From: Ichthyophthirius multifiliis
Lineage: Eukaryota; Ciliophora; Oligohymenophorea; Hymenostomatida
Assembly (NCBI RefSeq): GCF_000220395.1
Contig: NW_004085885.1
Span: forward strand, 203,198-267,197
Direction: 5' to 3'
DNA: 64,000 nucleotides
Shown here: in pieces, positions 21,901 through 32,273 of the stretch
How positions within the stretch are numbered: position 1 is the stretch's first letter
Layout of the letters: every line of letters starts with the position of its first letter
Program-made: the position numbers and the translations under genes
Notes under the pieces: generated by a model
Told to the model about the DNA's origin: nothing
Seen by the model: only the letters and a program-made list of their open reading frames with translations
Database searches by the model: none

Positions 21901-24469
21901 TGGAATTTTTCTAAACTTACATCTATTTTGTTATTAAAAAGTGGATTTTCTTCATGTGTTTCCCTTTTATAATGTATTTTTTTCAATAAAGAAAAAAATA
22001 TATAGATAATATATTTACTATTTATATAATGGGATTTAAGTTTTTTCAGATGAAAATGTTCTTTATCTCTATTATTATAATAACTATTATTACTGTTATT
22101 ATTATAATATTTATTGTTATTATTATTAGGGGATATTTTATTACTGTTTATTTACTAAGTTAGGTTAGCTTTTAAATACAAAGCAGTTTTCTTCTTATTT
22201 TTTTAAATGATAATTTGACATTAAAAGTTTATTCCAATATATAGATTGGTTTCCTGACTATATATTTTCATTTTAAATATTACCTTATTAAGATTATGGT
22301 GATATAAACTATTCTAAAACTGTTTATAAATGAGGTTGTTGTTATTTAATTTTTTTAAAAAGACTTTCTTCTTCCATTTATATAGAATTGCCAAAATTAA
22401 CATTTTTATTACATAATTTTAATAAATAAACAAAATAATAAACAAAATTTTAGAATTCATCATTTTCATTTTAAATACTATTATTTTTATTAGATTATTA
22501 ATATTTATTTTCAGCAAGAATAAATCCATTTAAATTCTATTTATTTTTAAATATATTTATAAAATATGTATTTATTTTTTAATAAAAAAAATAATAACAA
22601 TGCAATTCCTAAAAACATCAGAAAGTATTTTATGATAAAGATCTTATTCTAAAATATTTTATAAGCAATTCATTATAATTGTAATTAGAGGAGATTATAT
22701 TTAAGGGGATATTTTCATTTTAAGTTTTTCACCATCGTTAAAATGTAAAACCGCACTTCCGTCTTTTTTTATAATTAGATATATTTGTTTATATATATAG
22801 TATATATTTTACTTTTAAAATTATTAATAGACTTAATTTGTCTGAAGTTTCCGATAATTATTGCAGGTATAGATATATCGAATCTCATAATACATTTCAT
22901 AAGTCCATTATGTAATTAAAAAGACCCATTTTTATGAAAACTTATAATCCCTTATTTTAATTTAATTTCATTAGAAAATAAGCATTTAAAATTTGAGTTT
23001 TTATCATTTTTTCTTCTCAAAACCTATTATTTTTAAAAAAACATATTTTGAGCATTATTATTATTTTATTTTTTTTAAAATAACTTATTTTTAAAAATCT
23101 TAAATTTAAGGTATCGAAACTTCAGTTTAAAATAAATTAACAGGGAAAAAGTCTAAGACATCATTAATAATAACGAAATTTTTCAAGGCATTAATTTAGA
23201 AGTTCTAGACTGAATCTACATTTTGCATATTTTCACCTTAATTAACAAAAGAAAGAGAATAAAGTTTTAAATAACAACTAGTGTCAAAAATAAGCATTGC
23301 GATAATGAATTCACCATGATTTCCACTTTTTAAAATTGCACATTTTTGCATCATATTTACTTTTATGCTTTCTTCGAAAAATATTTCACTTACAATATAA
23401 GAAGTATTCATTTCAGGTAAAAAATCACCTTCTGAAAAATGTCCAAGGGAATAAAAAATTCCATTTAAATTTAATTTTGTTGAATCCTTTTCAAAAGCTT
23501 CTAAATTGGCTCTAATTAAATGAATAGCATGTCGTTATTAAATTCTATTATAGCTTATTAATATTGGTAAATCTTTACAAACATAAACTATCTTTTCATA
23601 TGAATCGAGCCATGGTATTATTGAATCGTCACTTCTTTTTAATATTCCTAATACTTTTAACGAACTTGATGGATGATTGTTTATAGTTACATATGAATAT
23701 AATTAATTTTCTTTATTATTGTTGTTTGCGTTATTATTTTAAAATATGTTTTCTTCATACATTGAGTATTTACTTTTATTATAATTCCTGTTTATCAATA
23801 ATATATCTATTTATTTATTTAAAATATTTGTTATATTTTTAAAATTTTTTAAACCATTAAATTTTATCTCTTTTTTTATTTAAAATTAAAATATTAACCC
23901 TTCTGTCATAGGATATACTGCTTATATATCTTGCTCTAAGGGTAAATGAAAGTTTGATCCTCCTTAGGACATTATCATTATGCCTTTTTCTTATAATTAG
24001 CATGTACAGTTTGAACGGGAGTTTTTATGTATGCTTTTTTTGTTATTTTATTCATTAAAATTTATCTTATTGTATTTTAAATCTTAAGCTAAGTCATTTA
24101 TATCTGTAAAATAACATTTTACTTTATTATCTGTATCCTTTTTAAATATTTATGTTATTTTTATTATTTTTTATTGATTTTTTTTTTAATATTAAATAAA
24201 TTGTTCATATTGTTTTTTATATTTTTAGTAATTTTTGCTTTAAAAAATTAATATAAAAAAGGCCTTTATACATTTTTTCTTGAATTATTTTTAAATGGAT
24301 TGAGTTTTTTTTTTAAAAAATACAGAAAATTAATATGTATTTTATTTTTATAATATTGATAGATTTATAAAAAAATTACTTATAAACGATTATTATCTTA
24401 TGTATCTTTTTATATTGTATCTGTTGCAAAAGGATTTTTATATATTCGTTATGGTGAAGTTTATATCAT
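17570..24469 (-). CDS. APC1: Anaphase-promoting complex subunit 1
   Basis: Largest scaffold subunit of the APC/C ubiquitin ligase, which drives mitotic exit. The gene appears complete: ATG 24469, stop 17570-17572, with many short introns. The N-terminal propeller-like part includes CQLQEKGIMIMSQGGSNFHL and EKIVYVCKDLPILISYNRIQ. The middle helical part has EYLENLAYFLYCYSKYLD and KRVCRIFEMMYLGLSESRTY. The PC-repeat ring is very well conserved: EFHNGVATSLKLS, GGFLLGLGLLGYLDCL, HETTSVGILLGIAASRIG, HIPFLLPPSYDVEIPLNVQT, DREGYSLAAGFSLGLINLG, then FHYGFNMAINMAIGFLTLGH, IAALLISIYPYFPNNPSDN and KYHLQALRHFYVLAVEQ. The C-terminal domain follows a long intron (18850-18980) filled with (TA)n. One junction near 18500-18560 needs a +1 shift that I could not assign to a clean intron. 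G+C is higher in the PC repeats than elsewhere. Confidence 0.95.
18907..18978. repeat. Long (TA)n tract in APC1 intron
   Basis: About 36 uninterrupted TA units within the APC1 intron that splits the VLAVEQK and RVFHAVD segments; the longest dinucleotide run in the window. Confidence 0.95.
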
Positions 24470-25306
24470 ATGCTTTTTTGATTTATTTTACTTTTTTAAT
24501 TATATTAAATAAATATTTCTTTTTCTTTTAATTTTCAAAAAAATAAAATAATTGAATATTTTAATTAAATCGAATTATATAAAAGATGTTATTTTAAAAT
24601 TATAAAATCAAAAAGATTTATAAATATTTATAATTTTAAATGACTTTAATGATAAATAGTTTTCAGAAAAATAAATAATTCTGTTTTTTTAATTATTATA
24701 GTATTATAATATAATTTTTTGTTAAATAAATTATTTTGTAATGTTTTATTTATATTTATATGATTTAACTGAACGTTTTTATTTTATGAATTAATATTAC
24801 TATTTTTAATTAAAATAGTATATAATAAATTCATAGCTATATATATATATATTTATAATTATATATATATTAGTTTATATTTTATTTTCGTAATAACTTC
24901 GTATAGCATTTTTTTTTTTATAAAATATTAAATAATTTTTATTTTATTGTGTGTATTTCTTTTAAGTAAATCAATTATAACTTATATAATTTTTAAATTT
25001 TGTTAATAAAGTAAATAAGCATTTTATTAATTAAAAAAAAAAAATTGAATATTTAGAATGCTATAAAATAAATAAAAAAATATAATATTTATATATTAAA
25101 AATATATTATTTTTAATATAAATATATGTATATATTTTTTTTTAATGTTTAAATAAATTAAATACTAAAATTATTACAGATCTTTTTATTTTTTTATTTT
25201 TTTAATTCTTAAATATCATTTAAGCAAGAATTAAAAAATAATAAAAAAAAAGTATTAAAAAAAAAAAAAAAAAAAAAAATAAAATACATATAAAAATGAT
25301 TTTTTT
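24470..25306. other. APC1 upstream region, no gene seen
   Basis: About 840 bp between the APC1 start and the stop of the next minus-strand gene. It contains a (TA)n patch near 24838-24852 and a run of more than 20 A at about 25257-25279. No ORF with coding character was found. Confidence 0.6.
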
Positions 25307-26086
25307 TCATTTAGTTTTTCTTTTTATAATACAATCATTAGAAATTTTTTTATTTGCATGCCATTTTTCAGGTTTATTAATAAAGAAAAGCATAACCTAA
25401 TTTTTAAATCTAATATATTAGGTTTTATTTTCAGCATTTCCTTTCAAAATATACCTGATAGCCCTATTTTTAAAGAACCATAAAGCAAATTATTAAAAGG
25501 CTAATTTGATTTATTTGGCAAGCAAATTATCCTTAGAAGGATACAAAAAAAGTAAATTCCTAAAGTTTTTATGTCCAGAAATAGTGGGGAGAATTTCAGA
25601 TAAATAAGACTTAGATTCAGAATAAAGGTATTCATTATTTTAAAAATAGTTTTATAAAATAATTTATTTATATTCTTCTTACATAAAGCATTTTATGGCT
25701 TATTTAGCTATATATCGGCAAATATTCTTTTCGTAGTTTTTATTTCTGGTTCTTTAGGAAACATATTATTATTTTTATTGAATTTATTCTGTTTCTGATT
25801 ATTAAATAATATCTTGTTGAATGTTTTTTTATTAAACATGTTAGAAACTTTCAAATATTATTAAATTATTACTATTTTCAAAATGTGATTCTGAAAAAAG
25901 AGGAGCATTTTAAAAGAAATCTTCGCATTATTAATTAATAATTTATTAATTATTATTATTATAATTACAATTATAGTCATAATTAGAATTTAAATTAAGG
26001 AAATCTAAAGAATAGTCTTTTGTTAAAAAAGGTGAATTTTAAGGAAATTACTATTCAGATTCTTCATTATTGATTAAGTTACTCAT
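25307..26086 (-). CDS. Hypothetical 259-residue protein
   Basis: Intronless frame from ATG 26086 to TGA 25307-25309. The first ~100 residues are acidic and Asn/Gln-rich (NYDYNCNYNNNN, then Q-rich segments with TAA codons). The second half is ordered, basic and aromatic: NKNYEKNICRYIAKQAIKC, SKSYLSEILPTISGHKN, FRNLLFLYPSKDNLLA, FKNRAIRYILKGN, then KWHANKKISNDCIIKRKTK at the end. The NYEKNICRYI helix followed by a long helical domain resembles ciliate-restricted proteins of unknown function, but I cannot name the family. There is no membrane segment. A C/A-rich leader without any upstream ATG precedes it (26087-26300). Confidence in coding is high because 780 nt stay open with sensible composition and a mid-frame rise in G+C. 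Confidence 0.75.
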
Positions 26087-27428
26087 TATATGAGGGGAGG
26101 TAAATTTATTTTGTTATTAAAGTAAAAATGGGGTTATTTCAGAAAAATTTTGTTGTTTTTAAACACCAAATAAATTAGTGTGAGTTTTTTTGTGTTTGAG
26201 AAAACTGTTGTTTTTTTGAGATTTTAGTGGATAATAGGTTTATTTCTATTTTTTCTCTATTTAATTTTAATTTTAAAAAGGAAGGTGAAAATTCTTTGGT
26301 TTAATTCTTCTTTTTATTTTTTTTTAATAGCTTTGTTATTAGTATTTTTTTTTTTCAAAGGTTTGTTTTTTTTTTTTAATTTTTTGAAAAAAAATTTTAA
26401 CTTTATATTAAATTTATTATAATTTTCTTATTATGTTTTAAATACACTTTTTTGATTAAAATCTCTTTTTATTTTTTTTTTATTAATAATTATTGTGTTT
26501 AATTTTTTTTTTTAAAAAAAAAAAAAATCCTCATTACTTTTTGTTAATCTTTCTACTTCTCAAATTATCTATTACATAATCTAATAAATTTTGTTTCTAT
26601 ATTCTTTTACATATTGAATTAATATAAAAAAATAAAAAATGATATTTGTTTATTTATTAATAAATAAATAAATATAAAAATAAATTTTAATAATTATTAT
26701 ATCGATATATTTTATATTAAAAAAAATTATTTTAATTTAAATTTTATTTTTTTATTTTATAAGTTTATTTGAAATACAGAACAAAAAATGCAAAAATTAT
26801 AACAATAAAAAAAGAATTAAATTAATAAATCTATAATTTAAATGTATTACTGTAAGAAGTAAAAATTATCAGCATATAATTTATAAAAAAAAAAATTATA
26901 TATAGCTATAATATATTAATTCCATAGTTAAAATTATATATATTATAAATATATTATTATGGAAAAAATTAAAAAAATATATTGAAAATATATAAAATGA
27001 TTTATCTCAGAAAAATTTATATTTAAAAGTATATAAAGATATAAATGTATAAATAAAATATTTATTTAATAATATAAAATTTTCTAATATTGTAATATAT
27101 TAAAAAAAAAATATAAATAAAAATAAATTAATATATATATATAAATATATATAATTTTATATATATATTTTTTATAAAAAAAACTTTTTTTAAGTAAATT
27201 ATGTTGTTTAATCTTTATTACATATATTTTTAAAATATTTAATTATTATTAAATTAAAATTAATATATATAATTTTTATATTAATTTTTAAAATATAAAT
27301 TTTTATTTTAATAAAAAAATATTTTAATATTTATATAAATTAAATTTTCATTATATAGTTATATAAATATATAATTATATAATTTAATTTTTCATTAATT
27401 ATAAATAGAAATTTAATTTTATCATCTA
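26087..27428. other. Leader and intergenic region
   Basis: The first ~210 bp next to the 26086 start are, in minus-strand sense, rich in C and A with AACAACA- and CACACT-like words and no ATG, consistent with an unusually long 5' untranslated leader. The rest, to the CHMP6 stop at 27429, is A/T homopolymer and TA-rich spacer with a poly-A/T patch at 26505-26527. No gene was found. Confidence 0.5.
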
Positions 27429-28139
27429 TCATGCTAACATTGCTAATTAATCATCAATATTATCATTTTGTTATTTATTTTATATATTTTATTAATTTTC
27501 TTAAACTTTATTATTATTTACATTAGCTTTAGGTATATTTTCTACTTAGAATTTAATTAACTCAGCTTCCATTTAATTAATATCATTTTAAATTTCTTAA
27601 TCTCCTTCATCTCCTACATATTATTAATAAAGCTCATTAAACTTTTAGTTATTTATTTCTAATTCTTTTAAATTTTCTCCAGCTTCCTAAATTGCATCAA
27701 TATCAATAGATTTATTAATATCTTTCATTAATTAGCTTGCATTTTTAAGAGTTTCAGCAAATTATTTTTAGTCAAAAGTTTATTTTAATTACATAATTGT
27801 TTTATTAATAATATGATCTTACTAAAGTATATTATCTAAATAATTATCGTAAAGTTTTTTTCTTTATAGTGCATATTTAGCTCTTATTTATTATTTTTAT
27901 TTTAAAAATTCTTTAGCTTATTCTTATGCTTGTTACATATTTTGCTCTATTTATTTTTGACGTTCGAACAAATTATCTTTTACTTTTTTTAAATCTATTA
28001 CTGCACGATCTTCTTCGGACATTTAATCCATTTTTTTGTATGTAACCACCTCCTTATTAAATTATTAGCTTTTCTATTTTTATTCTTGTTGTGAAACCTG
28101 ATGTTCTGAAGCAAAACAATTAGATAATAAACTTCCCAT
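27429..28139 (-). CDS. CHMP6: ESCRT-III subunit CHMP6/VPS20
   Basis: Snf7-family ESCRT-III protein that nucleates Snf7 filaments during multivesicular body formation and membrane scission. Intronless, 236 residues from ATG 28139 to TGA 27429-27431, slightly longer than animal CHMP6. The N-terminus MGSLLSNC carries Gly2 for N-myristoylation, as in Vps20/CHMP6, with a nearby Cys. After a Q-rich insert the Snf7 core starts with SEEDRAVIDLKKVKDNLFER, followed by QIEQNMQQAQEQAKEFLKQK and RAKYALQRKKLYDNYL, the basic alpha1-alpha2 hairpin. Then come ETLKNASQLMKDINKSIDID and IQEAGENLKELEINNQKFNE, and an acidic C-terminal segment (DINQMEAELIKFQVENIPKA) that fits the MIM2-type region. Many Gln are TAA. 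It shares a 328-bp divergent promoter region with the RCC1/filamin gene. Confidence 0.9.
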
Positions 28140-28467
28140 TATTTTTTTAATAAATTTTATATATATTGGTTCTTATTTATTTTTTTCAATAAAATTTTTT
28201 TATTGAAAGTAATTTTTATATGAAAAATAAAAATAAATATTATTATGTTTATTTTATTTAATATTTTTACCTTTAAATTTATTTTTAGCAAATATCTTTG
28301 CATATAGTTATATTAATATATAATAATAAATATATTAGTTTTAAAAGAATATATTTATTAATACATAAAATATTATTAATAAATTAATATAATATCAATT
28401 AATTTAAAATTATTTTTCAAAAAAAATATTAAAATTATAATAATAAATAAAAAAATTATTATATAAA
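28140..28467. promoter_or_regulatory. Divergent promoter region
   Basis: 328 bp between the CHMP6 start (minus) and the RCC1/filamin start (plus); it must hold both promoters. Pure A/T composition prevents recognition of individual elements. Confidence 0.55.
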
Positions 28468-30704
28468 ATGAAAAAAACATAATAAATATAAAATTAATCA
28501 TTTAGTAGTGATTCAGAAGATGAAGATCCTAGATTAGCTTATAAAAAGGCATTAAATTCTTAACAAAATATATAAAAAATACCTTAATAAGCTGAACTTG
28601 TTTCAAAAACAATGACAAAAAATATGTTTGAATAAAGAGGACGTAAAACATAAAAATTATAAACTACTTATTTCATTTTTTTATAAAAAAAAGTTGAGTT
28701 TACTGAAGATGATTTTTAAAAGATGACATCTCATTCATAAAAAAATATCTAAAAAAAGCCTGTAAATAAAATAAAAAAATGAATATATAATAAAATTATT
28801 AATATTATATTCTAATTTAAAAAAATAATAAAAATAAAATACATAATAACGAAAAAAATTAATAATAAATAATCATATAAAAAAATAAAGGGCGGATATA
28901 TAGCTGGAGGTGCAGAAGCCAATATAGAAGAATTAAAAAAAGAATTATAATCTTGTATATAAAAAAAAGATATAAAAACCGTATCAATAGTGTTATCTTA
29001 TATATTAGAAAAAAATCTTAACCAAACAGAAAAATTTTAATATTCAATAATGAGACTTTAATATTTATTAGAACTTAATTAATACTAAGACTGTGCTTTA
29101 AGTTGCGAGAAATATCTAAATGAACTTTCTTAGAGTTAAAAAGATAAATAAACATAATAATATGAAATTAATATACGTTTATTATTATCAAAAGTAAGAA
29201 AATTAAAAAATATTAATTTATAAAAAATAGTCCAAATCAAATTTAGGTGAAATATGGAGTGGATATTTAGAATATCTTCGAGCAGAAGGATTTTGTTAGT
29301 AGTTAATTTAATAAAAGTAATAATAAATAAATAAAGGAAAAGGAAAAATTAGTGAAAACGATATAAATTGGAACGAAACTGATAATGATTTACTTCTTAA
29401 AGAATTATAGAATACAGAATTGCATTTTAAAGCAAAGTTAAATTAAGATAAAAATGCTATTAATTTCACCTTTTCTAATGGATTTTCGAATACTGGGTGC
29501 TTAGGTTTAGAATAAATTACTTAGTGTAAAATATTACCGATTCCTTAATTTAAAAACAGATAAGTTTTAAGTATTGCGTGCGGAGATCATCATACTATAG
29601 TACTTGTGAAAGCTTTTTCTTTGTAGCATTTATATTAACCAAATTATTAGTAAGTTTCTCCTAATTTTGATTCTTGTTGTGAAGTTTTCGGTTGGGGATA
29701 AAATACATGTGGATAAATTACAGGTGATTCTAATTACAATACGTATATGATTTTTTTGTTTTTATTTTTATATATATATTTTTTTTTAAGAATTATTGAT
29801 AAACCACTTCTTATTGCAGAATTTAGTGGGAAATAAATTTGCTGTGTAGGCGCTTATAAAGCAAGTAGTATTGCAGTGGATATAAATGGAAATGTTTATG
29901 AATGGGGGAAATATAAATATAATTAAATTGATAATTCAAATATTGAGATGACTTTCGTTTTAAAAAAAAACATTATTAGTGTTTTTAAGGGAAATAGTTT
30001 CTATGTGGCTTAGGATAATAAAAATTAAGGTATTCTTATAATTTAGATTAAATTTATAATATAATTGTATAAATATATAAAAAAGCTTATTTGTGGGGGA
30101 ATTTAAAAAATATATAAGTGAAAAAAGATAAATACGATTAAATAAATATTGATAAGATTTAAAGTATTTCGGCTGGAAGTGATCATATTATTGTTTCAGA
30201 TTTGGAAGGCAATGTATTTTTTTTTGTATTAATAAGAATTAATATTTTCTATTTAGGTATTTGGAATGGGTGATAATTCAAAAGGTTAACTTTCTTTAAG
30301 TTAAAATGTATAGTTTTCTAAATAATTCTAATAATTAAATTAGTTAAAAGGATATAATATTTAAAAAGTATAAGCTTATTAAAATTTATCAATGTTCATA
30401 TCTAAGTAAGGAGAATTATTATATACAGGTGAATATTAAAGTGGAAGTAAAAAAAAAAATATATAAAATAAAAATAAAAAAAAATAAAAGAAATTACTGA
30501 ATTTATAAAGGAAGCAGAATTCTAAGAAGAAAATTTAAAAATTGTAAATATTTCTAATGCTGAAAATATTATTTGTGCAATAACTTAAAATGGATAAACA
30601 TATGTATGGGAAACTGATATTTCAGTAAAATTTAAAAAACATAAAGATATAAATACTTAATCATTTAGAGGAATTAAAATGGGATAGTAATAAATATATT
30701 TATA

Positions 30705-30752
<48 letters not shown>

Positions 30753-31803
30753 AAAATTATATAATGTATATATTTATTATATAAATATTAAATAGAGGAT
30801 TTTCTATATTTACTAAAAGTCTTCCTAATGTAAACATTTGTTCTGTCGAATTAAAAAATAATACAAAATTAGAAACATATTCCCCTATTAATATACATAT
30901 TTAACTTCGTGATTATAATGGACCTTGGGGATTAAAAGTTATTTAAATTATAAAAATTTAAAATAAAAAAATTAATTATTTAAATAAAGCCTTTTTATCC
31001 AATAAGATTTTAATTAATGCTAACAGATAATAATAATATTAGTAAATAGAATTAAGAGAAAATTGCTTAATAATTTAGTCAATTAACTTAATCAAAATAT
31101 AATCAAGATAAAGTTTATATAGATGAAATTAATGGAGATAATCTTTTATAATTTTCAATTAAATAGAATTAAAATGATTTATCGATATATGAATTATAAA
31201 TATAATGTGAAAATTCAGGAAAATATTTCCTTTCAATACTTCTAAATGAAGAACTTTTACCTAATATGCCTATTGTGTTAAATATTTTAACTTCAGCTTA
31301 AGAAAAAAATAATAAAGAAGTACAAGCTTAAGATGAATAGAAGAAAATTAATGAATAATTAGAAAAATAAAAAAAGATGAAGAAAGAAAATAAAGAATTG
31401 AATAATTATTATAGGAAGAACTTAGAAATAAAGAATAATCTGAAAAAAAAAAAAAAGAAACAGATGAAAGGGCTTAAGAAGCTTATTAAAAATATTTGAA
31501 AGATTAATAAGATAAAAAAGCTAAAGAAGATGAAGAAAGAAAAAGAAGAACGGAAATATAAACAGGTGGAGGATTTAATTTAGATAAACTTTAGTAAATT
31601 TAATAATAATAGGAAGTTTAGAAATATACATAGAAAAAAAATAGTTTATAGTTGTAAAAATAAAATAGCAAGGATAGTCAATAAAATTTACTGAATTAAT
31701 ATAATAAAATCCTATCATATAAAAATAAATTTAATAAGGATAACAGTAAATTAAAAGACCTAATATTACTAAACCAGGTACAGGAGTTGCTTAGAAAAAA
31801 TGA
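28468..31803 (+). CDS. RCC1-repeat / filamin-repeat protein
   Basis: Modular protein of unknown partner. Start ATG 28468, stop TGA 31801-31803, several introns. The N-terminal ~100 residues are charged (SFSSDSEDEDPRLAYKKAL). A helical segment follows (NLNQTEKFQYSIMRLQYLLE, TPR-like in feel). RCC1 propeller blades are clear: LSIACGDHHTIVLV with VFGWGQNTCGQITGDSN, SSIAVDINGNVYEWGKYKYN, AYLWGN, SISAGSDHIIVSDLEGNVF and VFGMGDNSKGQLSLS. Next is a filamin/ABP280-type Ig repeat: NVNICSVELKNNTKLETYSP, RDYNGPWGL and ENSGKYFLSILLNEELLPN. After it comes a K/E/Q coiled coil and a Q/K-rich tail ending in ITKPGTGVAQKK. RCC1 plus filamin repeats is a layout known in ciliate proteomes. A GTPase-exchange role is not implied. 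Two introns contain (TA)n or long A/T stretches. Confidence 0.85.
30713..30741. repeat. (TA)n tract in intron
   Basis: TA run inside an intron of the RCC1/filamin gene, between the last RCC1 blade and the filamin-like repeat. Confidence 0.85.
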
Positions 31804-31830
31804 CTGGATTTTGTTTATTTTTAAATATAG

Positions 31831-31877
<47 letters not shown>

Positions 31878-32273
31878 TATCTATTTATTTATTTAATTTT
31901 GTTTTTTTTGTTAAATTTTACTCTATTAAATTTATAATATAATTATTATATTTTATTTTATTATCAAAAAATTATATAAATAATTATTAAAATTATAAAA
32001 TTTAATTTATTAATTTTTTTTTAAATTTATATATTTATAATATTTTAAATATAATTTGATATTTTTTCATATATGCAAATTATTTAATTTAGTTTTATTT
32101 GTAATTTTTTAGTTATTTGAATAATTTTATTTATATAATTAAAGTTATTATTTATAAACGTTTTAATTTTAAAGATTAACAAAGAATTATTTAAATATAT
32201 TTATTTGATTTATATTTATTTACTGCCACAAAATTATTTGGATAAAAAGCAAATTAATTAAAAATAAAATAAA
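31804..32273. other. Intergenic with (TA)n at 31834-31873
   Basis: 470 bp between two plus-strand genes. It has a 40-bp TA tract just after the RCC1/filamin stop and A/T spacer after that. No gene was found. Confidence 0.6.
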
